Assembly: GCF_013410455.1 (NCBI RefSeq)
Contig: NZ_JACCFW010000001.1
Span: 946,929 to 1,010,928, forward strand
Source: Allobranchiibius huperziae
GTDB taxonomy: Bacteria; Actinomycetota; Actinomycetes; Actinomycetales; Dermatophilaceae
DNA length: 64,000 nt
Reading direction: 5' to 3'
Shown here: positions 33,436-42,257 of the stretch, one piece after another
Position numbering within the stretch: position 1 is the stretch's first letter
How the letters are laid out: each line of letters begins with the position of its first letter
Made by a program: the position numbers and the translations under genes
The notes under the pieces: generated by a model
The model's input: the letters and a program-made list of their open reading frames with translations, nothing else
What the model was told of the DNA's origin: nothing
The model's database searches: none

Positions 33436-34358
33436 GCACGGCGCCCGAGACCGCCCGGTGGGAACCCGGGCGTCCGGTGCCGGTCCGAGCGATCCTCGGT
33501 CCGCTGCGCCGCGGTGCGGGCGACCCCACCTGGCGCGTGCACGAGGGCGCGCTGTGGCGCGGCGTGCTGACGCCGCACGGTCCGGCCACGGTGCGGCTGT
33601 GGCGCGAAGCCGACGGCGAGCACGCCGATCGGGCGCACCTGCACGCCTGGGGACCCGGCGCGAGCTGGTGTGCGGCAGCGCTTCCCGACTGGTTGGGCGC
33701 GCGCGACGACGTCAGCGCGTTCCAGGTGCACCACGACGAGCTGCGCGATGCCGCCCGACGGCTGCAGCACTGGCGGGTCGGCCGCACGGGTCTGGTGCTC
33801 GAGGCGCTGGTGCCCGCGATCATCGAGCAGCGCGTGACCGGCAAGCAGGCGTTCGCGGCGTACCGGGTGCTGGTACGCCGCCACGGGACCCCTGCCCCCG
33901 GACCCGGCGCGGAGCTCGGGTTGATGTGTCCGCCGGACGTGCCGGGCTGGCGGCGGATCCCGTCCTGGGAGTGGCTGCGCGCGGGCGTCGACGCCCAGCG
34001 GGCCGACACCGTGATGCGGGTGCTCCAGGTGGCCCACCGGCTCGAGGAACTGGAGCGGCTACCGCTGCAGACCGCTTGGCGTCGGCTGGGGTCCATCCCC
34101 GGCGTGGGGGTATGGACCGTGGCCGAGACGGTGCAGCGGGCGTTGGGCGACGCCGACGCGGTCAGCTTCGGCGACTACCACGTCGCCGCGGACATCGGCT
34201 GGGCCCTGACCGGCGCCGCGGTCGACGACGTGGAGCTGGAGCGGCTGCTCACGCCGTACGTCGGGCACCGTTACCGGGTGCAGTACATCGTCACGGCCGG
34301 CGGCCTCACCAAACCGCGCCGCGGCTCCCGGATCACCCTGCCGACCCACCTGCCGTAG
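33432..34358 (+). CDS. AlkA-like DNA-3-methyladenine glycosylase
   Basis: A 308-residue member of the helix-hairpin-helix glycosylases that remove alkylated bases. The hairpin is LGSIPGVGVWTVAETV (about 219-234), and the catalytic aspartate is Asp248 in SFGDYHVAADIGW. The N-terminal RARDDVSAFQVHHDEL-type region fits AlkA. It is translated from a GTG overlapping the previous stop (GTGA), so a repair gene is tied to a glycan-type gene. Its 3' end overlaps the converging cofE gene by 26 bases. Confidence 0.85.
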   Translation: MSTAPETARWEPGRPVPVRAILGPLRRGAGDPTWRVHEGALWRGVLTPHGPATVRLWREADGEHADRAHLHAWGPGASWCAAALPDWLGARDDVSAFQVHHDELRDAARRLQHWRVGRTGLVLEALVPAIIEQRVTGKQAFAAYRVLVRRHGTPAPGPGAELGLMCPPDVPGWRRIPSWEWLRAGVDAQRADTVMRVLQVAHRLEELERLPLQTAWRRLGSIPGVGVWTVAETVQRALGDADAVSFGDYHVAADIGWALTGAAVDDVELERLLTPYVGHRYRVQYIVTAGGLTKPRRGSRITLPTHLP

Positions 34359-35412
34359 GCGCGACAGGGAGGGTGCGCTCGCGTACCCGCAGGGTGACCG
34401 CCGTCCCGGCGCGTGACGCCTCGCACCCCAGGCGCTCACCGGCCAGCGCCACCTCCAGCCGAGCCCACACCCGGCCCAGGGCCATCGGATCGCCGGCGCT
34501 CAGCGTGACCAGCTCACCGGAGCCCTCGAGGTCGACCCCCACCTCGTCGTCGGCGCACAGCGCCACCCGCACGGCTCGGGCGACCCGGTCGAGGAGCGTC
34601 TCGGGCTGCACCGACTCGATGCCCACCTGCTGCGACAGCTCGCTCCCGGCCGGCACGCCGAGCGCGTCACGGACGGCCTCCGCGCGACCGAGCGCGAACC
34701 AGTCGCCCGGTCCCGAGCGCACCAGATCCCGAGCGGGCACGCCGTCCCCGGGCTCTCGGACGAGGTGCGCGAGCCCGCGCACGACGGCGACCGGCACCCG
34801 GTGCAGCTTTCCCTTGACCAGGTCGGCGGCGGAGGCGATCTCGTCGGCGAGGTTGCGGACCGTGACGGCGAGGTCCCGGCCGTGGGTGTCGGCGTGCCCG
34901 CGCAGATCGTCCAGGCCCGCGAGCCCGCTGGAGCCGAGTGCGAAATCGGTCAGGCCGGCGCGCCAGGCACGGCCCGAGGTGTCGCTGAGCACCACCGCGA
35001 ACCGCGCCGGCACCAGGCCCGCGAGCCGTTCGTGCAGGTCGCGCGCGGCAGCGTCGGGGTCGTGGGGGAGCAGGAGCAGGCGCTCCTCGCGTGCATTGGA
35101 GGCGTCGATGCCGGCGCCCGCCATGACCGGCCCGCTGCGCGCGGCGACGACGCGGGTGACCGAGTCGGGGGTGCGACGTTCGGCCACCACGGACGTCGAC
35201 TGCGCGAGCACGAGGGAGGCGCGATCGGTCGGGTCGGCGTGGAGGCCGAGGGCCTTGGAGACGATCTTGCTGGTCACCACCAGGATGTCGCCGTCCTGCA
35301 GCGCGAGGTCCGCTGTCGTCATGCCGGCGGCGAGCACGGCGGCGAGGTCGTCGCCGTGGACGATCTCCGGCAGACCGCCGAGAGGGATGACCCGCAGTTC
35401 GGTCGTGGCCAC
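34333..35412 (-). CDS. cofE: Coenzyme F420-0:L-glutamate ligase with reduced C-terminal domain
   Basis: The enzyme adds glutamates to F420-0 using GTP. In mycobacteria the homologue FbiB carries an extra nitroreductase-type domain. The 359-residue protein has LVVTSKIVSKALGL, the ALVPARFAVVLSDTSGRAWRAG-type metal-binding region and VPVAVVRGLAHLVREPGDG. The C-terminal 110 residues (from WFALGRAEAVRDALGV) resemble only part of the FbiB tail and are too short to hold the FMN domain. It follows cofD by three bases and starts at GTG. The 3' end overlaps the alkA-like gene on the other strand. Confidence 0.88.
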   Translation of the reverse strand: MATTELRVIPLGGLPEIVHGDDLAAVLAAGMTTADLALQDGDILVVTSKIVSKALGLHADPTDRASLVLAQSTSVVAERRTPDSVTRVVAARSGPVMAGAGIDASNAREERLLLLPHDPDAAARDLHERLAGLVPARFAVVLSDTSGRAWRAGLTDFALGSSGLAGLDDLRGHADTHGRDLAVTVRNLADEIASAADLVKGKLHRVPVAVVRGLAHLVREPGDGVPARDLVRSGPGDWFALGRAEAVRDALGVPAGSELSQQVGIESVQPETLLDRVARAVRVALCADDEVGVDLEGSGELVTLSAGDPMALGRVWARLEVALAGERLGCEASRAGTAVTLRVRERTLPVAPTAGGSAG

Positions 35413-35415
35413 GCC

Positions 35416-36402
35416 TCAGCCCCGTCGGGGCAGTTCGGCGGCGAGGTCCAGGGCGGCGCCCGCCATCGCGCCCGCCGTCTCGACCGAGGTCATGAGCAGG
35501 GGTACGGCGCGCACCTGCAGCCGGGCGTCGTACCGCGCGCTCGCGTCGCCCTCGTCGACCAGCCACCCGGACAGGAAGTCGGCGTAGAGGCCGGCGACGC
35601 CGACGGGGGTGACCGGCACGTCCAGCGCCGCGAGGCAGGCGTCCGCGTGGCCGCGCACCGGTGCGCCACCGACCAGCGGCGAGACGCCGACGACGGGAGC
35701 GGCGGTGCCACGCAGGGCGTCCCGCACCCCGGGCACCGACAGGATGATGCCGATCGAGACGACCGGGTTGCTCGGCGGGAGCAGCACCACGTCGGCCTGC
35801 CGGATGGCGTCCAGCACGCCCGGCGCGGGTGCGGCACGATCCATCCCGGCCACCACGAAGCGCTGCGCGGGGACGGACGCCTGCATCCGCACCCACCACT
35901 CCTGGAAGTGCACGGCACGCTGCCCGTCCTCGTCGTCGATCACGACGTGGGTCTCGACCGGGGTGTCGGTCATCGGCAGCAGCCGCACGCCCTGCTCGGG
36001 CAGGCCCCACCGGGTCGCGAGCCGCCCGACGACCTCGCTCAGGGTGTGTCCCTGCCCGAGCCACTGGCTGCGCACGATGTGCGTGCCGAAGTCCCGGTCG
36101 CCGAGACCGAACCACTGCGGCGACGCGCCGTACGCCGCGAGCTCGCCCTGCACGGAATGCGTCTCGTCGGCCCGGCCCCAGCCCTGGCCCTCGTGCACCC
36201 CGCCGCCGAGGGTGTAGAGCAGGGTGTCGACGTCCGGGCAGACGCGCAGCCCGAAGAGGGTGATGTCGTCACCGGTGTTGGCGATGACCGTGACCTGGTG
36301 CGGGCTGCCAGGACGGGTCTGCAGGTGGTGCAGCAGGCCGCGCAAAAATCGTGCGCCTCCTACGCCCCCGGCGAGTGCGGTTATGTGCATGGTCGCCATC
36401 AT
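35416..36402 (-). CDS. cofD: F420 precursor transferase (2-phospho-L-lactate / phosphoenolpyruvate type)
   Basis: CofD (FbiA) joins the activated three-carbon unit to Fo to make the F420 backbone. The 328-residue protein begins with ITALAGGVGGARFLRGL and has VTVIANTGDDITLFGLRVCPDVDT and VLLPPSNPVVSIGIILSVPG, all conserved in the family. The ATG at 36402 sits nine bases after a GAGG site; in-frame ATGs at 36399 and 36390 are alternatives. Divergent whiB2 on one side and cofE on the other repeat the mycobacterial whiB2-fbiA-fbiB order. Confidence 0.93.
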   Translation of the reverse strand: MMATMHITALAGGVGGARFLRGLLHHLQTRPGSPHQVTVIANTGDDITLFGLRVCPDVDTLLYTLGGGVHEGQGWGRADETHSVQGELAAYGASPQWFGLGDRDFGTHIVRSQWLGQGHTLSEVVGRLATRWGLPEQGVRLLPMTDTPVETHVVIDDEDGQRAVHFQEWWVRMQASVPAQRFVVAGMDRAAPAPGVLDAIRQADVVLLPPSNPVVSIGIILSVPGVRDALRGTAAPVVGVSPLVGGAPVRGHADACLAALDVPVTPVGVAGLYADFLSGWLVDEGDASARYDARLQVRAVPLLMTSVETAGAMAGAALDLAAELPRRG

Positions 36403-36446
36403 CACCCGTGTCCTCGAAAAGCAGCGCAGTGGACCACAATCCAGGC

Positions 36447-36475
36447 TTGACTCGGGGGAATGACACGCGTGTAAT
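36447..36475 (+). promoter_or_regulatory. Consensus-like promoter of whiB2
   Basis: TTGACT (36447-36452), a 17-base spacer and TGTAAT (36470-36475) make the most consensus-like vegetative promoter in the window. The leader to the GTG at 36512 would be about 30 bases with GGAGG. Confidence 0.6.
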
Positions 36476-36511
36476 TAGCTCTGTCGTTTCCGGTCGGTGT
36501 TGGAGGACCTC

Positions 36512-36778
36512 GTGCAGGAATTTGCTTTGATCGATGGGGACGGCGTTGACGACGAGGGGGAGTTGTCCTGGCAGGAACGCGCGCTGTGCGCGCAGACCGA
36601 CCCAGAGGCGTTCTTCCCCGAGAAGGGCGGTTCGACCCGCGAGGCCAAGAAGGTCTGCGTCGGGTGCACCGTGCAGGCCGAATGCCTCGAGTACGCACTC
36701 GCTCACGACGAGCGGTTCGGCATCTGGGGCGGCCTCTCCGAGCGTGAGCGCCGCAAGCTGAAGAAGCGCGCGGTCTGA
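36512..36778 (+). CDS. whiB2: WhiB-family iron-sulfur transcription regulator, WhiB2/WhmD type
   Basis: A small DNA-binding or sigma-binding regulator of cell division and septation in mycobacteria and streptomycetes. The 88-residue protein has the four cluster cysteines Cys26, Cys49, Cys52 and Cys58 (CVGC in the middle), the FGIWGG turn (69-74) and a basic C-terminus (RERRKLKKR). The GTG at 36512 was chosen because GGAGG is five bases upstream. A TTG at 36497 would add five residues and has no ribosome site. It stands divergent from cofD, as in mycobacteria. Confidence 0.92.
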   Translation: MQEFALIDGDGVDDEGELSWQERALCAQTDPEAFFPEKGGSTREAKKVCVGCTVQAECLEYALAHDERFGIWGGLSERERRKLKKRAV

Positions 36779-36837
36779 GCACGCTGCAGACCCGCTCCTC
36801 CCGGCCGCCGTCAGAGGATGAGCGCACCGGGGGTCTC

Positions 36838-39800
36838 GTGACGGCGCTGCTCGTCGTCCGTGGCGGGCACATCGACGGTCTTGACCGACCCGCCTTCCTC
36901 GACGCCACCTGCGCGGCACTGATCGAGCAGACCCGCCCGCCCGACCGGCTGGTCGTCGTCGACGCCACCGCCGACCGGATGATGCACGGGTACATCGACG
37001 ACCACGAGCGACTGCGTGGCGCGTACCCGCAGGTGTCGGTCGTCGCGGTGCCGCGTGACGCGCCGTTCGCCGCGATGGTCGACACCGCGGTCGATGCTCT
37101 GCCCGCACCCGGCGAGGACCTGGTCGTCGCACGTCGTACCGGCGGCCGCGCGGGTCGTCGCCCTGTCCGCCCGCGTGATCGCACGCACTGGCTGTGGCTC
37201 CTGCACGAGGACTCCGCGCCGGACCCCACCGCCCTGGCGGAGCTGACCGCCGTGGTCGCGCAGTCCGAACGGGTCGGTATCGCGGGGTGCAAGGTGGTCG
37301 ATGCTGCCGACCCCACGGTCCTGCTCGACATCGGCACCGACGTCACCCGCACCGGGCGGCACGTCGGCGCCGCGGCGGGCGAGACCGACCAGGGTCAGCA
37401 GGACCATCGCCGCGACGTGCTGTCGGTGAGCAGCGCCGGCATGCTGGTGCGACAGGACACCTACAACACCCTCGGCGGTTTCGACCCGGCGTTCGACGGC
37501 GAGGGCGACGGTCTCGACCTCGGCTGGCGCGCGCACCTGATCGGCCACTCCGTCGTCGTGGTCCCCGCAGCGCGGGTGCGTCAGGTCGCCGGCGACGCCG
37601 GCCGCGACGCCACGACACTGCGCCGTCACCGCCAGGTGGCGCTGGCCCGGGCGAGCCTGCTCGGCATGCCGTTCCTCGCGATCTGGACCGCGCTCAGTTC
37701 GCTCCTGCTGACCCTGGTGCTGCTGCTCGGCAAGCGTCCCCGCCGCGCCGCGGTCGAGCTGGCGCAGGCCACGGCACCGTTGGGCATGCTGCGCATCCTC
37801 GGCGCCCGCGGCCGATTCTTCCGGCGCGGCACGACCCGTCGGCGCAACCTGCGGGGACTGTTCGTTCCCGCGGCCGGAGCCCTGCGCGCCGCGTACGACG
37901 GGCTGCGCGACGGAGCCGGCGGGCGCTCCCGCGGCGCCATGGCACGCGACGCGGGCGCCGCCGAGACAGGTCCGGTTCCGGCCGTCGCCGAGGAACTGCG
38001 TGTCGAGCGCGGACCCCTCGCCCGGTCCGTGCTCGGACCCGCGGGTCTCGTGGTGCTGCTGCTCGCGATCGCCAGCGGTGTGCTGTGGCGTGACCTGCTG
38101 ACCAGCGGCGCCCTCACCGGCACGGGGCGCGGCCTGACCGGTGGCCAACTGCTGCCCTTCGACACCGACGCGACCGGCATCTGGCGCACCTACCGCGACG
38201 CGTGGGTCGGCCCCGGCCTCGGACACCCCGCCACCGACGCGCCGTACCTGCTCGTGCTGGCCCCGCTCGCCTGGCTCGTGGGTCTGCTGCCGTGGATCGA
38301 CCATGACGCCGCCGGGGGCGTCGCCGTCGCCTGGCTGCTGTTCGCCGCGATGCCGCTGTCCGGGCTGGCGGCCTACCGCGCCGGCCGGGTCGCGACCGAC
38401 GCCCGTTGGCCGCGGCTGGCCGTCGCACTGCTCTGGGCCACGCTGCCCACGCTCACCACCGCCGTCGCGCAGGGCCGCCTCGGTGCCGTCGTGGGGCACA
38501 TCCTGCTGCCGTTCGCGCTCGCCGGCACCCTCGCGGCTCTGCGCCGCGGCGCGAGCGGCGCGGTCACCTTCGCCGCGGTGCTGGCAGTCGCCCTCACGGG
38601 TGCCTTCTCTCCGGTCCTGTTGATGGTCTGCAGCGCGGTGGCGTTGGCCGGCGTGCTCCTCGCTCCCGGCGTCGGCCGGTTGCGGGCGCTCGCGGTCTTC
38701 ATCGTGCCGTGGCTGTTGCTGGGGCCGTGGAGCCGCGACGTGCTGACCGGTGACCGCCGCGGGCTGCTCGCCGGTCCGGGTGCCCTCGACCCCACCCGCG
38801 GCGGCGGCGTGCACCCCTGGCAACTGGCGCTGCTGCACCCGGGCGGCCCGGGGTCCTACGCCGTCCTCGCATCGATCCCCGTGCTGGCGATAGGCCTGAT
38901 CGGACTGGTGCGCACCGGACTCGGCCGCTCCGGGGCGGCGCTCATCGGGGTCGGCCTGCTCGGGCTCGGCGCAGCCCTCGCGGCTCCCCACGTGCTGCTC
39001 GCGGCCACGTCCCGTGGCGACGCCACGCCCTGGACCGGTCCCGCGCTGGACGTCTACGGGTTCGCGCTGCTCGCCGCCGGGCTGCTCGGCATCGCCGGTC
39101 TGGGCGCCGGGCGGTGGCGTCCGTGGGTGCACGGTCTCACCGCCGTCGCGTGCGTCGGGGCCTGCGCTGTCGCAGGGTTCGGGGTCTGGACCGCGTCGGC
39201 CACCGCGCTGACGCCGGTCGTGAGCTCGTTGCCATCCGTCGTACAACGTCAGCTGACCTCCGGTCCCGCACCCCGCGCCCTGCTGCTGACCGCCGCATCC
39301 GACGGCGCGGTCACCTACCAGCTCATCGGCCGGGAGACGGGCCTGCCCGCGCGCGACCTGCGCAGCCCGTACCCGTCGTACGACGCCCGCACGGCGGCAG
39401 CGGCCCGCGTGCTCACCTCGACCGGTGCGAGCGGTCGCACGGAAGGCTCCCGTCTGATGCACCAGCTCGGAGTCGAGTACGTCGTGGTGCGCGGAGTCGC
39501 CGCGGTCCGACGACTCGACGCACCCCTCTCGACGACCGCGGGGCTCACCCAGCTGTCCGCCGGCCGCTCCTCGTCGGTCTGGCGGGTGGAACCCACCAGC
39601 ACGACCGGCGGCGACGAGGTCGGCAGCAGCCGACTCGTCATCCTGCAGGGTGGCCGGCCCACCACCGAGCTCGTCTCCCGCGCCCAGCACGGGCGCACCG
39701 ACCTGACCGTGCCCGCCGGGGCGCCGGGACGCACCCTCGTGCTCTCGGAGGGCAGCGGCTGGACCGAGCACGGCCGTGTCGCGCTCGACGGCCGGGTGCT

Positions 39801-39990
39801 GTCGGCGTCGCCGGGTGCCGACCAGCCGACGTACGTCCTGCCGGCCGGCGGCGGTCACCTCGTGGTCGAGACCGGTGTCCGGCACGAGTGGCTCGCCTGG
39901 ATGCAGCTCGGGCTGTTGATCGTCGTGCTCTACCTCGCGATCCCGTTCGGCACCCGTCGACCGCGCACGGAGCAGGTGAGCGGCACATGA
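36838..39990 (+). CDS. Very large membrane-bound family 2 glycosyltransferase
   Basis: A 1050-residue protein with an N-terminal GT2 domain (about 1-290): RLVVVDATADRM, then WLWLLHEDSAPDPTAL (the DxD-type region, HEDSA) and GFDPAFDGEGDGLDLGWRAH for the acceptor acid. About 12 membrane helices follow (about 280-770), then a periplasmic-type C-terminal region and a last helix near 1020. The same gene is usually found beside whiB2 and manB in actinobacteria. It is thought to act in wall polysaccharide or glycoprotein assembly; its substrate is not known. It ends in an ATGA overlap with the DUF5719-type gene. Confidence 0.85.
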   Translation: MTALLVVRGGHIDGLDRPAFLDATCAALIEQTRPPDRLVVVDATADRMMHGYIDDHERLRGAYPQVSVVAVPRDAPFAAMVDTAVDALPAPGEDLVVARRTGGRAGRRPVRPRDRTHWLWLLHEDSAPDPTALAELTAVVAQSERVGIAGCKVVDAADPTVLLDIGTDVTRTGRHVGAAAGETDQGQQDHRRDVLSVSSAGMLVRQDTYNTLGGFDPAFDGEGDGLDLGWRAHLIGHSVVVVPAARVRQVAGDAGRDATTLRRHRQVALARASLLGMPFLAIWTALSSLLLTLVLLLGKRPRRAAVELAQATAPLGMLRILGARGRFFRRGTTRRRNLRGLFVPAAGALRAAYDGLRDGAGGRSRGAMARDAGAAETGPVPAVAEELRVERGPLARSVLGPAGLVVLLLAIASGVLWRDLLTSGALTGTGRGLTGGQLLPFDTDATGIWRTYRDAWVGPGLGHPATDAPYLLVLAPLAWLVGLLPWIDHDAAGGVAVAWLLFAAMPLSGLAAYRAGRVATDARWPRLAVALLWATLPTLTTAVAQGRLGAVVGHILLPFALAGTLAALRRGASGAVTFAAVLAVALTGAFSPVLLMVCSAVALAGVLLAPGVGRLRALAVFIVPWLLLGPWSRDVLTGDRRGLLAGPGALDPTRGGGVHPWQLALLHPGGPGSYAVLASIPVLAIGLIGLVRTGLGRSGAALIGVGLLGLGAALAAPHVLLAATSRGDATPWTGPALDVYGFALLAAGLLGIAGLGAGRWRPWVHGLTAVACVGACAVAGFGVWTASATALTPVVSSLPSVVQRQLTSGPAPRALLLTAASDGAVTYQLIGRETGLPARDLRSPYPSYDARTAAAARVLTSTGASGRTEGSRLMHQLGVEYVVVRGVAAVRRLDAPLSTTAGLTQLSAGRSSSVWRVEPTSTTGGDEVGSSRLVILQGGRPTTELVSRAQHGRTDLTVPAGAPGRTLVLSEGSGWTEHGRVALDGRVLSASPGADQPTYVLPAGGGHLVVETGVRHEWLAWMQLGLLIVVLYLAIPFGTRRPRTEQVSGT

Positions 39991-41420
39991 GGATCGGCGG
40001 AGCGCTGCGGGTGCTGATCGCCGGCGGTGTCGCGGCCGGTCTGGTCTACGGCGCGGGGCGCGCCGAGGGCGAGGTGCATCTGGCCCGCGCCGCGGACCGC
40101 GTGGTCACGGTCGCCGGCACCTCGCAGGCCCTGCAGAGCGCTTCCGTCACCTGCCCCGGTGCAGACCGCGGCGGGATGAGCGACAGCACTGACCCAGAGG
40201 CCGCGCAGCAGCAGGTGACGCTGCTGTCCGGCAGTGCACCGACCAGCGTCCTGCCCGCGGGCACCCGCACCGAGGGAGCGCGCGGCGGCACCGTTCCCAC
40301 GACGCGGACGGGCACGACGTCCACCACCCTCTCGGGGGACCGGGCGATGCGGCTCGACACGACCGGAAGCCTGGCGCCCGGCAGCACCGCCACGCAGTAT
40401 TCCTACGACAGCATCAGATCCGCTCGGGGGATCTCCGTCCTGCAGTGCACGGCTCCCGTGCAGGACGCATGGGTGCTCGCCGGTGGCACCGAGCCCGGCC
40501 GGGTGACCCGCCTCGTCCTCGCCAACCCGGGCAGCTCAGCCATCACGGTGGCTGCGACCGTGGTGGGTAGCGCGGGACGCGATCCGTCCTCGGTCGCGGG
40601 CACGGTGATCGCGCCCGGACGGCGGACCGTCCTCACCCTCGGCGCGCTGCGCAGCGGGAGCGACCCCGCCATCCATGTGACCTCCTCCGGTGGGCCCGTC
40701 ACGATCGCGGCCGCCGACGTGTGGATGGACGGCGAGACCCAGATCGGTGAGGAGACCACCGGGGTGAGCGCGTCGCCCGCGACCACGCAGGTGCTGCCCG
40801 CCGTACCCGTCCTCGGACCCGCGCCGGTGGTGCGGGTCGCCGATCCCGGCACCCAGGACGCCGTCGTACGCGTGCGCGCCACGGCGTCCGACGGGTCGAT
40901 CGCCACCGAGCAGGTGCTCACCGTCGCGGCCGGACGTACCGGCTCGCTGACCCTGCGCGGGCTGACCCGCGGCGACTACAGCGTGCAGGTCCTCTCCGAC
41001 GAGCCGGTCGTCGCTGCCGCTTCGGTGCGCACGACGGCGAACGGAGTCGGTGACCTCACCTGGGCGACGGGTGCATCCCTCACGCGCGCGCTCACCGGCA
41101 CCGGCCTGCCCGAGGGCCTGGGCAACGGCGACGCGGTACTGGGGGTGACGGCTGCGAGCCGCACCGCGCAGATCGTGGTCAGCACCGTCGACGCACAGGG
41201 CCGGGTCACGTCCACCAGGCGTTCGCTGGCCGCGGGCACGCCTCTGCTGCAAGGACTTCCGGCCGCGCGGTCGGTGTGGGTGACGGTGCGCTCCGGGTCC
41301 GTCTGGGCTGCGGTCACCCTGCGTCGTACGGACCGCAACGGCCCGCTCGTCGCGACGACCACGCTGACGCCGCTCCCGCTGGCAGCGCAGGCTCCGGCGA
41401 TCCGGCCGGCGAGCGGCTGA
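39987..41420 (+). CDS. DUF5719-type secreted or membrane-anchored protein
   Basis: A 477-residue protein with an N-terminal signal-anchor (GALRVLIAGGVAAGLVYGAG, about 5-24). An extracellular region of beta-type repeats follows, rich in Thr, Ser, Ala and Gly (SSAITVAATVVGSAG, TGSLTLRGLTRGDYSVQV and similar). It matches the DUF5719 proteins that follow the large glycosyltransferase in many actinobacteria. No catalytic motif is seen. The four-base overlap with the glycosyltransferase gene suggests the two work together at the membrane. It converges on the SDR-like gene, with three bases between the stops. Confidence 0.75.
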   Translation: MRIGGALRVLIAGGVAAGLVYGAGRAEGEVHLARAADRVVTVAGTSQALQSASVTCPGADRGGMSDSTDPEAAQQQVTLLSGSAPTSVLPAGTRTEGARGGTVPTTRTGTTSTTLSGDRAMRLDTTGSLAPGSTATQYSYDSIRSARGISVLQCTAPVQDAWVLAGGTEPGRVTRLVLANPGSSAITVAATVVGSAGRDPSSVAGTVIAPGRRTVLTLGALRSGSDPAIHVTSSGGPVTIAAADVWMDGETQIGEETTGVSASPATTQVLPAVPVLGPAPVVRVADPGTQDAVVRVRATASDGSIATEQVLTVAAGRTGSLTLRGLTRGDYSVQVLSDEPVVAAASVRTTANGVGDLTWATGASLTRALTGTGLPEGLGNGDAVLGVTAASRTAQIVVSTVDAQGRVTSTRRSLAAGTPLLQGLPAARSVWVTVRSGSVWAAVTLRRTDRNGPLVATTTLTPLPLAAQAPAIRPASG

Positions 41421-41423
41421 GGC

Positions 41424-42251
41424 TCACTCCGAGGCGCGGTCGGCCCACCACTGGGCGTAGGAGCGACCGCCTCGGACGGCCTGGTCGCCGGGCAGGTTCG
41501 AACCGTTGCCCAGCGCTGTCAGAACGCGCCCGACCCGCGGGAGCTGCACCTGATGCGGGGTGGGACGACCCGACAGGTGCGCGGTGAGGACGGCGATGTC
41601 GCGGGCGCTCAGCACCTCTGGCCCGGCCAGCTCGACGATGCCGCCGATCGGCGTGGTCTCCAACGCCACGTCCACCAGCCGTCGTGCCACCCACGCGGTG
41701 TCGCACGGCGCGAACTGCAGGCCCCGCACGCCGACGCCTACCCGGCCGACGTGCACCCCGCAGAACCGCTCCACGAACTCGTGGAACTGCGTGGCTCGCA
41801 CGATCGTGTACGGCCGTTTCGACTCGCCGACGACCCGTTCGGCCTCGGCCTTGACGCGGGAGTAGGGAAGCGGGTTGTCCCAGCAGCCGACGATGGACAC
41901 GTGGACCAGATGGGCATCGGGGTTGTGCTCGGCCAGCGCGTTGCACAACCGCTCCAGACCGTCGACGTCGACGGCGTGACCCTTCGGATCCGTAGCGCAG
42001 TGGATGACCGCCTGCACGTCCTGCACCGCGTCGCTCAGCCCTGCGCCGGTGCGCAGATCGCCGACGCACACCTGCGCATCCGTCTCGGCGTCGGCGCGGC
42101 GGGTGAGGACCCTGGCGGGGACGTCGGAGTCGAGCAGCTCGCGGACCACGGCCCGGCCGAGGGTGCCGGTGCCGCCGGTGACCAGCACGGGCGCGCGTCC
42201 GACGTGCGGGAGTCCGGACAGCAGGTCCGGTGCGGCGGTGGGGTCGGTCAC
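41424..42251 (-). CDS. NAD(P)-binding, NmrA/atypical SDR-like protein
   Basis: A 275-residue atypical short-chain dehydrogenase. The Rossmann motif is VLVTGGTGTLGRAVV (about 22-36), followed by GDLRTGAGLSDAVQDV and HVSIVGCWDNPLPYSRVKAEAE, with a YSRVK in the catalytic position. Such proteins bind NADP and act as oxidoreductases or redox sensors (for example, as quinone or complex-I-associated types). It starts with GTG, six bases after the zincin-like gene on the same strand. Substrate unknown. Confidence 0.8.
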   Translation of the reverse strand: MTDPTAAPDLLSGLPHVGRAPVLVTGGTGTLGRAVVRELLDSDVPARVLTRRADAETDAQVCVGDLRTGAGLSDAVQDVQAVIHCATDPKGHAVDVDGLERLCNALAEHNPDAHLVHVSIVGCWDNPLPYSRVKAEAERVVGESKRPYTIVRATQFHEFVERFCGVHVGRVGVGVRGLQFAPCDTAWVARRLVDVALETTPIGGIVELAGPEVLSARDIAVLTAHLSGRPTPHQVQLPRVGRVLTALGNGSNLPGDQAVRGGRSYAQWWADRASE

Positions 42252-42257
42252 GGGCGC

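Noticed and set aside
36811-39885. A 1024-codon minus-strand frame opposite the large glycosyltransferase
   Set aside because: Composition is typical of an antisense shadow in GC-rich DNA; the plus-strand GT2 motifs and membrane helices decide.
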